A DNA stretch of 64,000 bases from Hypoxylon rubiginosum (GCA_902806565.1 CADCXA010000060.1:333398-397397); one strand, 5' to 3'; positions 36,365 through 52,400 are shown, counted from the first letter of the stretch. Notes: a model not told the origin generated them from the letters alone. Program-made: numbers and translations.

Positions 36365-37574
36365 ATAATAATAATATAACTTTTAAATTAATATAAAATA
36401 AATAATTTTTATAAATTAAAAATTATATAAAATTAAATATTTATTTTTAAAATTATTTAATAAAAATATTAAATTAAATAATATTTTAAATTAATATATA
36501 AATAATATATAAAAATAATTATAAAAAACTAAATATTATAAAAATAATATTTTTAAAATATAAAATATATAATAATAAAATTTTAATATAAAATAAAAAT
36601 TATAAAGTATTAAAATAAAAAAATTTTATAAATAAATATATTTTTATAAATTTTAAAAATAATATATATAAATTAATTTAAAAAAATAAAGTTTTTTTAT
36701 TAAAAAACCGAAAAGTTTTATTTAAAATAAATATATTAAAATAAAATATCTAAAAATAATAAATTAAAATATAAATAATTTTTAAATAAATATTATAAAA
36801 ATATAAAAAGATTAATAAATTATGTAATTATAATATTAAAGTTTTATAATAATAAATTTAAAATATTTTATATTAAAACTTATTTTTATTAAATATAAAT
36901 TTTTTTAAAAAAAATTTAAAATTATATATTAATAAAAAGTTTTAAATTAAAAATATAATATAATTTATATATATTAAACTTATTAAAAAAACTTAAAAAA
37001 AAATTTTAATATTAATTATAATTATTTAAAAAAATTTAATTTATTAAATATAATATTATTAAAAATATAAATAATTAAAAATATATAAAGATTTTTTTAT
37101 TTAATAATAATATAAAATATAATTAAATAAAATAATTATAATAATTATTAAATATAATTTTATTTATAAATATTATTATAAATTATTTAAAAATATTATA
37201 ATTAATATATTTTAAAATTAAATAAATAAATAAAAATTATAAATAAAAATAATTATAAATATTTAAATTATAAAATTTTTTAAAAAAAAGATTATTTTTT
37301 AAAAAAATAAATAAATAATAAATTATATAAATCTTTTAATTTTATTTAATAAAATAATAATAAAATATAAAAATAAAATATAAAAATAAAAATATTATTA
37401 TTATTATTATTATATTAAATTTTAAAAGGGTTTTTTAAAATAATTAATTATAAAAAGATTTTAAAAGTTTTTTTTTTTTATATATTATTCTTTTAAATTA
37501 AATATTAAAATTAAATATTTTAATAATTATAAGTTTTATAAATAATATAAATTATTTTATAATAAATATTATAA

Positions 37575-37690
37575 TATAAATTTAAATATTTTTAATATAA
37601 CTTAATAAAAAAATAATATAAATAAAAATAAATAAAGTAAATAAAATAAATATAAAACTAGTTTTTAAAGTTACTCGCTTTATAAGTAAC
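37575..37690 (-). repeat. dispersed repeat family C, copy 1 (reverse)
   Basis: The reverse complement shares the run ttatttatttttatttatat and flanking sequence with 41905-42013 and 58192-58303. Confidence 0.5.
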
Positions 37691-40600
37691 CGATATGTTT
37701 TTTTAAAAATAATATTTTATTTAATAATATTTTTAAATAAATATTTATAAATATTTATTAATTTTATTTTTAAAAAAAATTATTTTATTATTATTATTAT
37801 ATTTTTATTTTATATTATTTATATTATATATATTTATTATTATTTTTTATATTTAATATTTAATTTTATTTTATTTAATATTATTTATAAATTAAAATTT
37901 AAAATGGTTTTTTTTTTAAATTTTAAATATTTTTAAATTTAATATTTTATAAAAGTTTTATATAATTTTATAAAACTTTAAAACTTTATTTATAAATAAA
38001 TTTAAAAAATATATATAAAAAAAATATATATAATATTATTATTAAAATATATAGTTTTTAAAAAATTAATTTTTAAATCTTTAATATTTTATAAGTTAAA
38101 TTTAAATTAAAATATTTTTTATTATTTTTATAAATATATAATTTATTAATAAAAGATTTTTAATATATTTATATATTTTTATAAATATTATTATTTTAAC
38201 TTTTTATAAAATTAAAAAGAAGTTTTTATTTATTTTTAAAATTATATATTAATTATATATTTATTAATAAATTAATATTTTAAGGTTTAAAAAATATATA
38301 AAAGTTTTATAAAAATATAAATTTAAATTTATATAAAGTTTAAATATATAAATAATATTAATATTAATTATATTTTATATTATTTATTTTAATATAATTT
38401 TTTTATATATTTATAAATATTTTTATAATTTTAAACCTTTATAATTTATTTTTATTATTATTTTATAAAATATTAAATTAAAGGTTAAAAATTAAAATAT
38501 AAAGAAATTTATATTTAAATTTTACTACCTTTTTAAATTAAATTTTAATTAATATAAATATTATAATTTTATTCTTTAAATTTTTAAGATTTTATTTATA
38601 AATATATATTTTAATTTTATATTAATTTTTTAAAGTTTTTTTATTTATATATAATTATAAATTTAATTATAACTTTTTATATTTATTTTAAATAATAAAT
38701 TATTAAAATTTAAAAATTAATATTTTAAAACTTTTAATTTTAACTGTAAGTTTTTATATTTAAAATATTTTATAATAAATCTTTATATTTTTTTTATAAT
38801 ATTATATATTAGTTTTAATTTAATATAAATTTAAATTTAATTTAAAGCTTTATATTTAAACTTTTAAAAACTTTTAAATGTTTAATTTTATAAATTCTTA
38901 ATATTAATTTAAAAAAAACGTATTTTATTTTTATTTAGTGTATTTAATAAATAATAAAACTATTATATTTTATATTTTATATATATATTATATATATATT
39001 TATATATTTATATTTTTAATTATAAAATATTTAAATTTCTTTAATATAAAATCTATATAATTTATTTATAATATATTATTTTTATTATTTTTATTTATTT
39101 TATATTATAATATATTTTATATTTTATATATTTTTAAAGTTTTTATAATTTATTTTTATATATATTGATATTTTAATATTTAATATTTTTAATATTATTA
39201 ATTTTTAATTTTTAATTTTTAATTTTTATTATATTTTTAAAAAATGTTTTAAATTTTTTCTTTATATATTAATTTTTCATTTTTTTTATATTTATATATA
39301 TTTTATATATTATTATTTTTACTTTTATTTTATATATATATATTAATTTATTTTAATTTATATTAAATTTATTTTTATTTTATTATAATTTATTTTATAT
39401 TTATATATAATTTTTATAAGTATTAATTTTATTTTTTATTTAAATATTTAACATATATTAAATATAAAATTAATTATATTAATTATTATATAATATATAT
39501 ATTATTAACTTTTTTTTATAATTTAATATTAATTTAAAAATATTAAAAAATCTTAATAATTTATATTATTTAAAAACCTTATTTTGTATAATTTTTTAAT
39601 TTTAATTATATTATTATTAAGATAAAAATTAAATTATAAAAAGAAATAAAAATAAAAATATAACGTAATTTTAAATATTTAATTAACTTATAAATTTATT
39701 GTTAAATTAATTATTTATATTACATTAAATATTTAAATCTTTTTTATTTTAATATTTATATATTTTATTTTATATTATATTTTTATTTTTATTTTAATTT
39801 ATATTATATATATATTTATTTATTTATTTCTTTAATTATAAAATATTTTAAAAAAGGTTTATAAAATTATAAATTATTATATATTTAAAACTAAAAATAA
39901 AACTTAAATTTATAAATAATATTATATATTAAATATATTAAAATATTTATTATTATAAATATATAGAATTATATTAAAATTTTAAAAATTATAAATCTTA
40001 AAATATTTAAGTTTCCTTTTATTATTATTTATATTATATTAAATATTTAAATTCTTTTATATTAAAATTAATATATTTTATTTTATAATATATTTTTATT
40101 TTTATTTTAATTTATTTTTTATAATTATATATTTTAAATATTTTATATTTTATATATTTTTGTGTTTTTATAATTTCATTTTTATATATATTTTTATTTT
40201 TATTTTATTATTTTAAAAATTATTAATTTTTATTTTATATTATATTTTAATTTTAATTTTAAATTTTTTTTTTTTATTTATTTAAATATATATTTTATTA
40301 TTATTTAATAATTTTTATATTTTATTTTTATAAGTTATTAATTTATTTTATTTTAATTTTATATTTATTTTTTATTTTTTATATTATTAATAATTTATAT
40401 TATTTAAAAAAACATGTTTTATATATAGTTTTTTATTTTTTATTATATAATAATTAAAAGGAAAATTAAAATATAAACATAAAAAAGATTTAATAATATA
40501 AAATAATTTTAAATATTTAATTAACTTATTAATTTATAATTTAATTAATTATATATTTTATATTAAAAATTTAAATCTTTTTTTTTAAATTTATATATTT

Positions 40601-41904
40601 TATATTATATTATATTTTTATATTTTTTTATATTTTTTTTATATTCCATTATATTTTTAATATATATATATTAATTTTTATAACTTATTTTTTAAATATA
40701 TTTATAAAAAAAAAAAAAAATTTTTTAAAATTTTTTTATTGTTATTTTTTATTAATTCTTTTTATTATTTTTTATTGTTTTTTATATTATTTTTTATTAA
40801 ATTTAAATTTTTTTTTTTACTTAAATTTTATTTATATTTATATATATTTAATATATTATATATTTTAATTTATATTATTTTATATATTTTTACTTTTATA
40901 TTTAAATTTTTATTATTATTATTTTAAATATTTATATAATTTATATATTTAAAATAATTTATATTTTAAAAAGTTTTTAATTTAACTTTATATTTAGCTT
41001 AAATTCTTTAAAACTAAACTTTTTATATTATTTTTTTACACTTATATTATTTTTTAAATAAATATAATAATTATTTATATTATTATTTTTTATTTTATAT
41101 TATATTTTTATTTTTATTTTTATTATATTTTATATTATTTTATATTATATTTTATATTTTAAAATTTATATATATATTATTTTATATTATTTTATATTAT
41201 ATTTTTATTTTTATTATAATTTATTTTTTATTTATATATATTTTATATATTTTATATATTTTATATATTTTATTATTTTTATTATTTTTATTATTTTTTA
41301 ATTTTTATTTTTAATTTTTTTAATTTTTTTATTTTATATTATTAAAAATATTAGCGATATTAGCTACATTAATAATCTCGGTGATACTAGTATTATTAAG
41401 CTTATATAAATTATTAAAAACTATTATAATTATCAGTGTTTTTTATAATTATTAGTTTTATTTTTTATTAAAGTTTTTAATTTATATTAAATATATAATT
41501 AATTATATTAATTATTATATAACATATATTTAATTTATTTATTATTAAAATGTAATATTAATTTAAATTTTTTATAAACATTTTAATAATTTATACTATT
41601 TAATAAAACCTGTTTTATATAGTTTTTTAATATTAGTTATATTATAATTAAAATAAAAACTAAAACGTAAAAACGAAAAAAATATAAAAATATAAAACGA
41701 TTTTAAGTATTTAATTAGTTTATAAATTTATAATTTAACTAATAAAATAATAAAAACTTAATATAAATATAAAAATTATATAATTTTTAACTTAAATATT
41801 AAAATGTTTTAATATATAAATTTTAAAATAAATTAATTAATAAAATTAAACTTAAAATTTTATATATAGTATAATTATTATTAAAAAATATTATATATTT
41901 TAAT

Positions 41905-42013
41905 ATATAACTTAAAGTTTATATTTTAAAGTTATGTTTTTTTAAGTTTATATAACTTATATTTATTTTATTTATTTTTATTTATATTATTTTTTTATCA
42001 GGCTATATCATTA
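41905..42013 (+). repeat. dispersed repeat family C, copy 2
   Basis: A stretch of about 110 bp from aacttaaagtttatatttta to ttttttatcaggctatatca matches 58192-58303 almost base for base; differences are mainly transitions (aggctatatc versus aggccgtatt). Confidence 0.7.
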
Positions 42014-42109
42014 AAATTAAAATTAAAATATTAATAATTAAAATAATATTAAATATTAAATATAAAATATAATTATTATTATTATTATTATAATAATTAT
42101 TATTTTTTA

Positions 42110-42560
42110 TATATTATTAATTTTTTATAAAATATAAATAATTTAAAACGTTATAAGCTTTTAATATTTAAAATTTTTATTAAATTTATATTTATTTTTA
42201 AATATTTTTAATTTTAATATTAAAATCTTTATTAAAGCTTATTATATTAATAATATAAAATAAAAACATTTATAATAATTAAAATAAAAAATCCTTTTTT
42301 TTAAGTTTTAAATATTTATATTATTATTATATTATTATTTATTTTTTAAAACTTTTATTATTTAAGTTTTAAACTATATATATAATTATTTTAATTATTA
42401 AATTAAAAGATTTTTATTTGTTTTATATTTTTAATTATATATTTTTTTTTTATTATAATAATATTTAATTATATAAATTATATTATTATTTAAACAAGTT
42501 TATAATATTTTTTAACAGGTTTTAAAATAAAAAATAAAAGCTTTTTTATAAGTTTAATAA
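42110..42560 (+). repeat. dispersed repeat family D, copy 1
   Basis: About 450 bp similar to 60440-60870 in the same orientation, and to 43400-44070 in reverse. Shared stretches include tattaaatttatatttatt, aagcttattatattaataat and aaaagcttttttataag. With the reverse copy it makes a long inverted pair around 43 kb. Confidence 0.6.
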
Positions 42561-43399
42561 CTTAAAAATAAATAAAACCTTTAATTATTTAATTAAAAAT
42601 AATTATTATATTTATATAAAAAATTAATTATATAAAATAAAAATATAATAATAATTTATTTTTTTATTTAAAACTTTTTTTTAAATTTATAATAAAAAAC
42701 ATAAAAAATATATTATATTTTTTTATTTTATATTTTATTATTATTTAATTATATATTATAATTATATAAAAATTTTATAAAATATTATATAATTTTATAA
42801 AAGATTTTTATTTAATTTTTAATAGAATATATATATATATATAAATATATATATAATAATTAAATATTTTTTATAATATATATTAAATATATTATTTAAT
42901 TAAGAAATAATAATATAATAATTTAAAAATAATATTTAATTATTTATAAAATATATACTTTTATATTTTATTATTATTTTAAATAAGTTTTATTTATACA
43001 TATATTTCTTATAAATAATAATATATAATATATTTAACTATATTTTAATAAATATATAAATTTAAATTTTATAGTTATTATTTAATTTTAAAAGTTTTAT
43101 AAAATATAAGCTTTTTTAATAAAATTAAAAACCTTAATTATTTATTAATTAATAAAAAAATAAATTATTATTATTTAATTAAAATAATGAATAAGTTTAT
43201 TTTATTTATAAAAATTTTAAAATTAATATATATTAAAAAAAATTTTAAGTTATTATTATATTAATTAAATATTAAAAAATATAATTTATTTTTAAGTTAT
43301 TAAAATTTATAAAAGAAATTTTTTTATTTTATTTTTTAAAATATATTAAAAAATTAATAAGATTTTTAAAAAATAATATTATTTATATTATTAAATATA

Positions 43400-44070
43400 A
43401 TATAATAATAATAATAATATATAATAAAAAATATAAAATCAATAAAAATCTTTTTATTTAATAATTAAAATAATTATATTTTATTAAAAACTTATATATT
43501 ATTATATATATAATTTAAATTTTAAATAATAAAAGTTTTAAAAAATAAAAAATAATATAATAATAAGGTAAATATTTAAAATTAAAAAAAAAAGGTTTTT
43601 TATTTTAATTATTATTATTATAATATAAACTTAAATATTTATAGTTTATATATATAACTTATATATAAACGTTATTTTATTAATTTAAAAATTAAAACTA
43701 AAAATAAAATATATATAATATTTTAAATAAATATATATTAATAAAAAATAAACTGTTTTAAAATATTTATATATATTATTTATAAATCTTTTTTTTTTTG
43801 TTTTTTATATTTATATACGTTTATTTATTTTTAAATAACTAAGTTTAGTTTTTTTTTTATTTAAATAATATATATTTATATTAAGGTTTTATTTTATATT
43901 ATTAATATAATAAATCTTAGTAAAATCTTTATATTAAAATTAAAAATATTTAAATATAAATATAAATTTAATAATAATTTTAAATAATAAACAATTAAAA
44001 GATTTTAAATTATAAATATTTTATAAAACTAATAATATATAAAAAATAATATAATAAAAATATTTATTAT
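43400..44070 (-). repeat. dispersed repeat family D, copy 2 (reverse), split by a Gypsy solo LTR
   Basis: Both sides of the solo LTR at 43616-43877 match, in reverse, neighbouring parts of copy 1 near 42250-42310. The family D sequence was therefore present before the LTR inserted. Confidence 0.55.
43616..43877 (+). repeat. Gypsy-family solo LTR (opposite orientation)
   Basis: About 262 bp. Its reverse complement matches the 265-bp Gypsy LTRs end to end, with an expanded A tract. It is inserted into repeat family D. A clean target duplication could not be read. Confidence 0.7.
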
Positions 44071-47000
44071 ATTTATTTTATTTTATATAAGTTTTTTTAT
44101 TATTATTATTTATTATAATAATTAATTTTTTAATATTTAATTCTTTTTAAATATTAATATAATATTATAAAAGAAATTTATAATTTTTATTTAAAAATTT
44201 TATATATTTTTATTTTAATTTAAATAATAAATATATATTATTATATTTTTAAATAATTTTAATATATTATATATTTAATTTAAAATTACTTTTTAAATTA
44301 TAATATATTTTTATAATTTTAAATAAATAAATCTTTTAATTATTAAATATAAATATATATTTAATTAAATAATTTAATTTTAATATATTAATATTTTTAT
44401 ATATTTTATTTAAAAAAAAAACTTTTTTTAAAATTAATTTTAAATAAAACTAATTTTATTTTATTAAACTTTATTTTAAACATATTCTAAATATATTAAT
44501 TATATAATTTATTATTTATATAATTTAAATTTTTTAAAATAATAAATTATTATTTAACTAATTTTTTAATTTATATAATTATTAAAAATTTTTATATATA
44601 ATTAATAAATAATTATATATTTTTTTATAATATATTTAATTTTATTTTAATTTTAATTTTAATTTTAATAAATTATATATTTATTTAAAATAAATTAATT
44701 AAAATTTGAAAAAATTAATATAAATTTATTATAATTAACTTATAATTAAATATATAAAATTTTAAATATTATATATTATTTAATTTATTACGTTAAATTA
44801 TTAATTTGTTTAATATTTAATTTTATTATTATTTTTTTAATTATTATTATATATTTGTTTTATTATTAAAAATATTTTTTATTTATAATATTATTTATTA
44901 TTTAAATTTATTTAAATATTATTTATAAACATTTATTAAAAAAAAATATTTTATATAATATTATATTATATATTTTAATAATTATTAAAACAATTTTAAT
45001 TAAAATATTATAATAATATATAATTTAAATTTTTATATTTATTAATATTTTTTAAATTATATAAAAAAATAATTTAAAATTTAATTAAAAATTTTTATTT
45101 TTTTTATTTAAAAATATTAAATTTATATAAACTTTTTATTTATATTTTATATTTATATATTATATTTAAATAACACTTTTTATATAATATAATTTTTATT
45201 AATTTTTCGTATAATATTTAAGTTATATATATTTTATTTTATTTATTTTATATTAATAGCTTTTTATATAATTAATTATATAAAATTATTAATATAAAGT
45301 TTTAATAATTATTATAAATACGTATTTTTAATTAAAGTTATAATTATTTATAAAACTTATTATATTTTTTTATTATATTTTTATTATTTATTTATATAAG
45401 TTTAATAGTTTTTTTTAATTTTAATTTTTTATTTTATATATTTATTTTTTTAATATATATAAAAACTATTATAATATTTTAATATTTAGTTTTTTATAAA
45501 TAAAAATTATAATTAAAAAATATTATATAATATTTTTATAATTTATTTAATAATTAAATAACTTTTATTATTATTTTTATTTATAGTTTATTAAATCGCT
45601 TTTTATAGTAATTTTTTTAAAATAATTATAATTAATAATATAATTAATAGTTATTTTTTAAAACGTTTTTATAATATAATTTTAAAAAAAAATTACTTTA
45701 ATATATTTAATAATATATTTAAAAATAAAAATAATTATTTTATTAATTATTAAGTAACTTTTAATAGTAACTTTTAAGTATTTTATTTTTTCTTGTTTAA
45801 TAATAAGAAAATTTATTTTATAACTTATTTTTTACTTTTTTATTTTTTTTATCGCTTTTTTAAAGCTTTATAATATTTATTTAAAATCCATTAAATAAAG
45901 GTTTATAAAAAACCTTTTTTTTAAATAAAATAAAACCTTTTTTTAAATTATTATAAAAACATATATAAAATTATAACTATAAAGTTTATTACTTATAAAC
46001 TAGTAATAAAATAAATAAAAAAACATTTAAATACTATATTATTAAATATATTTAAAATAAATTAAAACCATTATAAATTAAAATTTATAAAAAAACTAGT
46101 TATAATAAAAAAATTAAATATATATAATAAAAACATATAACTTATACTAATTATAATAATAGTTAAATATTTTATTTTTATAAAACAAATAATATATATA
46201 CTTATAAAAATATATAAAATATAACTGGTAATTATATTTATTAATAACTTAATAAAAACTATAAATAATATATAAAAAACTTATATAATAATAATATTTA
46301 TATATTTATAATTATTACTTTTTTAAAATTAACTTTTTTAAATATTTTAATTATATTATAAAATATATATAATTATATTTTAAAAATTTATATATAAAAG
46401 TTTTAAAGTTTTATATTAATTTAAACTTTTATTAAAACAATTAATAACTATAAATTAAAATATATAATTAAATATAAAAAAATAAATTTTAATTATTTTA
46501 AATATATTTTTTAATTTTACTTAAAATATTAAAAACTTTTTTTAAACTTTAATAAGGTTTTATTTTTTAATTATATTTATAAAACAAATTAATATAAAAT
46601 ATTTTTTATAAATATCACCGGTATTATTAATAAAAAAATAATTTTTAATATTAAATTTATTATTTTATTTAATAAAATATAAAAAAGCTATAATTAAATT
46701 ATAATATTATTTATTAAATTATTAAAAATATAAAACTATTTTTTATTTAAAGTTATTATTTTAGATTTTTAAAAATAATTTAAATAAGTTGTTTTAAAAT
46801 AACTATTAAACTTATAATAAATTTTTTATATTTTTTATATAAATAAAAATATCTATTATTAAATTATAAAAAAATAATAATATAATTTTAACAGTAAAAA
46901 TAATAATAATAAAATAAGATAAAAAAATATAATAAACTTAAAAAATATTTAAAATAATAATATTATAAATAAATTAAACTTTTATAAATTATATAAATTA

Positions 47001-49225
47001 AATAATTATATTTATTAAAATAAAACCTTTTAAAATTTTATAATTATTTTTAATAATATCATTTTTAATTATAAAAAAATCTTAATTTTATAAGTTTATA
47101 TAATTTATATAAAATTAAAAACGGTATTTAATAAAATATAAAATTATTTATAAGTTATTTTTAATAGTATTTAATAAAATATAATTATTTATTTATTAAA
47201 AAATAATAAATAAGATATTATATATTTTAATATTATAAATATAATTAATAAATTATATTTTTTATTAAATTAAATAATTATAATATTAAAATATATTTTA
47301 AAACTAAAAATAAAACTAATTTTTTTAAGCTTTAAAAATTATTAAAATATATAATAAAAAAGTAATTTATAAATTTTAATAAAAGTTTATAAATAAAATT
47401 AATAAAGTTTTAATAATATTATTTAATTATTTATTAAATTAAAAATATATTTTAAATTTATATAAAATTTATTTTTAATTTTATATTAAAATAATATTAT
47501 AAAATATATAAGTTTTTATTTATATAAATTAATTTAATTTTATAAAAATTATTATTATATATTTATATTATTTAAAATTAATATAATTTATTTTATTATT
47601 ATAAAATTTTTAAAAAGTTTAAAATATTTAATAAAAACCTTAAAATATAAAAAATATTTTATAAAAAAATTAATTATTAATAATATTTAAATAAGTTTAT
47701 TATTAAAGTTTAAATAAAAGTAAATATATTTAAATATATATATTATAAAAACTAATATTAATAGTTTTATAAAAAAGTAATAATTAATTTTTTTAAATAA
47801 AAAACCCTTATATTATAAAACCTTATAATCGGCTAAAAAACACATTTAATATTTTATTTTAAGCCATAGCCTTAAAAAACACGAGATTATATTAATATTA
47901 TAAACTATATTTTAACTTTTATAATTTCTTTTTACGTTATAATTTATTATAATAAAAGTTAATTAATAATAATAACAACTTTATATTTATAGTAACAAGC
48001 TAGGTAAGAAAAAAAAAACCTGGAAAACCTTATAAAATTAACTTTACTAACCAGTTAAACTAAGCCTTATAATTTTAACTTAAACGAGGCTTTGGTAAAC
48101 TTAATAAAAAAACTTAAATAAATAATAACAAACTATTAATTAAACGCAGCTATAAATAGCCTTGTAAAAACATATATTTATTACTTATTAATAATATAAA
48201 TAACTAGCCGGTAAAAAAAAGTAAAAATAAACCTTAAAAAAAAACCTTATTTATAATAATTTCGTTAAATAAAAGCTTTAATACTAATTTTTAGCTTAAA
48301 AAAATAAGCAATATAAAAACGTATATAACTTAAAAAAAAAAAAAAATATTTTTAAGTTATTAAATAATAAACTTAGATTTAATAAATTTAAATAATAATA
48401 AAAAAACTTATAATTAACTTAAATAATATTACGTAACTAAAATTAAACTAATTTAACTACTTAATAAAATAAAGTTTTATATATATAATATAAATATTTA
48501 TTAAATTATATTAAATTAAATATATAAATAATAATTATTTATTTATTTATTATTTATTAAATTAAATAAATATATATATAAATAATAAAAAACTTTGTAA
48601 ATATAAAATATAAAACCGTTAAAATAATAAATATTTTAAGTATTTTAAATAATAATAAATCTAAATAAAACAATAACTTAAACTTAATATAACGTTATAT
48701 TTATAAATTAATATAACAATTATTTTAATATTCTTATACTTTTTTATATATACGGTAAAATAATAATAAAGCGCCGATTTTTTAAACTTATTCTCTTTTT
48801 AATAAATAAATATATAAAACTATTAAAACATATTAATATTTATTATTTTATATATCCCGGTATAAAACCGTTACTTAGTTTTAATTCTTTTAATAATAAC
48901 GGCGTTAACTATATTATTATATATTATACTTATTATATTATAATTAAAAACATTTAAAATACCAGTAAAAGTAAAAATTATATAAAAAAACATAAAAATA
49001 AAACTAAAAATAATCCTTATTTCTTTAAAATAATAAAACAAAAACTAATACCAATTCCTAATAATAATATTATAACTTTAAGTTATTACTTTTTTTATAT
49101 TTTAAAGAAAAATATAATATTAATTTTATAACCTTAATAAACATTTTACTAACTAAATATTTATATTAACACATTATCTTTTCTTTCTTAATTTTAATTA
49201 ATAAATATTTTTTAAGAAAATTTTT
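44071..49225. other. A/T block; 47.8-49.2 kb less converted, A-rich on the plus strand
   Basis: No readable gene. From about 47800 up to the Copia insertion, C and G are more frequent (aaacgaggctttggtaaac near 48080, aactagccggtaaaaaaa near 48200). Plus-strand frames there are full of K, N, I and stops, in positions that G-to-A change would make from E, D, V and W. This suggests a plus-strand coding region of unknown family, which the Copia element interrupted. Confidence 0.5.
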
Positions 49226-49230
49226 AAACT

Positions 49231-49412
49231 TGTTAAATTACGTGTATATTCAATTAAAAGGTTAATTCTATATATTAAATATATATTTTTTAATTATATA
49301 TATTCTTACGATTTTTTAAAATAACCTCATAATAAGGTTATTACGGCTCCAATTATTAACTTATACGTAAAACCTAAATAAGTTCTTTAAAATAACCTCT
49401 TATTATTTAACA
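49231..49412 (-). repeat. Copia 3' LTR (left)
   Basis: 182 bp, TGTTAAATTACG...TTTAACA, with target duplication AAACT immediately to its left. Confidence 0.88.
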
Positions 49413-52400
49413 CACCTTCTTAAACTTATTTATTTTTAATAAAAAAGTTTAAGTAATTAAAACTTATTTTTTAATGTTTTTTAATTATTAATTATATATA
49501 TATTATTTTTTTTTATTAAATAAAAAGTTTTTTATTTTATTAAAATCCTTTTTTATAAGCTTGTAAATTTATTTAAATTCGATTCTTTTTTATATATTCA
49601 CTAGATTTAATTATTAAGTAAATACGGCGAATTTTTTTATAGTAAATGTTTTAATGAAACCATTTATTATTATATTTTTTATAAAAATATAAGTAACTTT
49701 AATTTAATTTATAAGTGTTTTTTATTATAACTAGTAGTTATAAATATTTATATACTGTAGCTTAGTTTAAAATAACATAATATTTATATATATTAGTTTA
49801 ATTATTTACTTATTATTATAATATATTATAATCTTTAAGTTATTTAGATTTATATTAAGTTTTATAATTAAACGCGATATAAATATAGCTTTTTTTATAG
49901 TTTATATAAAAGATAATAACTTTATTTTTATTATAAAAATAATTACTATGTTTTACTTATTTATATACTATTTAATTATTTTTTTAAATAACTTTATTAC
50001 GTATATTTATAAACTTTTTTAATTAAAAATATTATCGGTAAATAAAACGTCGCTAGCTACTTCGAATATATTAATATATTTATATTATAAGGATAAATAT
50101 TAAATGGTAAAAAAATATTAAATTAGTTAATTAGTTTTAAAATAATATTTGTTACTAGGATTTATATTAAATTTAATTAATTAAAAAACTATAAAAATAA
50201 TATTAAAACGTGTAATTATTATTATATATAATATTAATTTAATTTTTTATTAATATCGTTAAATAAATTATAAAAAAACTAATTTTAATAAAAATAACAA
50301 TTTTTTATTTTTTATAAAAGTTAAAAAAATAATTCCTAGTTTTTTATTTATTAACAGTTTATTTAATTTATTTATATATAAGAATTAAGAAAACTAAATT
50401 AATTTTTTATTTTAGTTTTTAATTATTTTAATTTTAAAAAACCATTATAAGTTATCTTTATTTATAAGTTAATATTTTTTTTATAATTATAATATCATTA
50501 CGTTTACTACTTATTATTTATAGTTTTAATATATAAAAATAATATTATTAATATAAAAGAAAATTAACATTTTATTTTTAAAAAAGTAATAAAACTTATA
50601 AGAAACGGTTAAAAAGTTTAATTTTATAAGTATTTTAATTAGTTTTTTTTATTAAAATAAAAGAGATTCTTTTAATTTATATAACGTTTTTAATAAACGT
50701 AAAATGGTTTAATATTTCTAGTACCTTAAAGGTATTTTTATATAAATTTCCTTATTTAAATTTATATTTACAAATATATTAACTATATCGTATTAAATTA
50801 GTTTAAGGTTAAATTTTACTGTAATTATAATAAAAATTCGGAATAATTTTCCGGCTAATATTAAGGCGTAGATATTTAAATGTTTATTTTTAATTTATTG
50901 GTTTCCTTGGATTATTAACTTTACTTTATATTTTATAAATTATTTATATTTATCGAATTTATACACGTATATTTATATATAGTTTAAAATCTATTTACTA
51001 TTAACGGTTTATTATTTATATTTAATTTAAGAGTTTATCTTTTTATAATTATCTAGATATAATTTTTTAGTTTTTTTAAATTTTTGTTTTAAAATATAGT
51101 TTTATAACTTCTTATAAATTTTTAAGGAAGGTGATAGATCCTTTTTATAGATTTTTTACTTTTTTTATAAAAGTTTTTATAACCTCTTAAATTTATATAA
51201 TCCTAGGTATAATACTAAATTTAGATTTATTTAGCTTATAAAATAACGTTATAAATAATATATTATTTATATTATTTATATTTTATTTATTGGTTTTTTA
51301 TATATTAATTTTATTATTAAGATTAAATATTTTATATTAAATATAGCTTTTTAACTTATTATATAATCTATAGCTTTAGAATAAAAGGTAGGTGAATTTT
51401 TTTTAGTTTATTTTAAAAGCACGCTAAAAGTTATAACTTAATTTACTAGAATAACATTTTTTATATTTTTATTTTAAAAAATGTAATTTATAACGTTTAA
51501 TTTTAATTTTTTAATTATATTTAAAAAGGTGTAATTTATAGTGTTTAACCTTTTTTTTATATTAATATTTAAAAAAATATAATTTACAGCGTTTAATTCT
51601 TTTTTTATTATTATAATAAATAATAAAGTAACTAATAAAAAAGTAATATTAAAAATAAGGTATAATATAAATATAACTTTAATATAAAAATAATTAAGCT
51701 TTTTAGCTTTTTTATTATTACATTTTTTATTATCGTTATTTATTTTATAGTTTTACTTATTTTTATTTTCTATTAGTATTTTTACTTTTATTTTATCTTT
51801 TTTAAAAGCCGATGGCTTTAAATTAGCCTCTTTTTTTATATTTTATAAAGTAATAACTTAGTTAACTAAATTTTAAATATTTTTTTTTATTATATATAAT
51901 AGGTTATTTTTTAAGGATAAGATATTTTTATTAAATATAATGTTTTTATTAAATATAATATCTTATATTTTAATAATTTATTTTAATATAAGAATTTAAA
52001 TATTGTAAATATTTATAAAACTATAGTTTATTAGGTAGTTTATTTATATTTTTAGATTAAAATATTAACGTTAATTTTATTTTCGTTTTATTTTTATAAT
52101 AAATGTAAATGTTTTATATTTATATATTTTTAAATAAGTTTAATATGGTTTTTTATCGGTGATTACATTGTTTTTAAATGTTAAATAAATGTAAAAACAC
52201 TTATATAAAAATTATTAATTAAGGTTATACTTAGAAATATAATTGTAAAAATAAGTAACAACTTTAAAAACTTTTATTTATAGGAAATTTAAAAGTTTTA
52301 ATCTTATTTTTATTATTTAAACTTTTTATTTAATTATATTTTTTAAACGTTCGGCGCCTTTATTTTAATTTTATATATTTAATATTAAAAACTTAAGTTT

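Larger units (their letters stand above)
36370..43615. other. A/T block without recognisable genes; T-rich repeats 38.9-41.3 kb
   Basis: Nothing codes here. From about 38900 to 41340 the plus strand is visibly T-rich, with recurrent tattttatattatttttattt blocks. Three related segments (about 39440-39720, 40375-40560 and 41470-41750) share att-aattattatataa and aattttaaatatttaatta stretches, which suggests a decayed tandem array with units near 1 kb. A less converted stretch with agcgatattagctacatt occurs at 41350-41440. Frames such as 40739-40927 are low-complexity artefacts. Confidence 0.6.

Noticed and set aside
40739..40927. 62-codon plus-strand frame in the A/T block
   Set aside because: F/L/I/Y-only translation from T-rich repeat sequence; would look like a membrane protein by composition alone.
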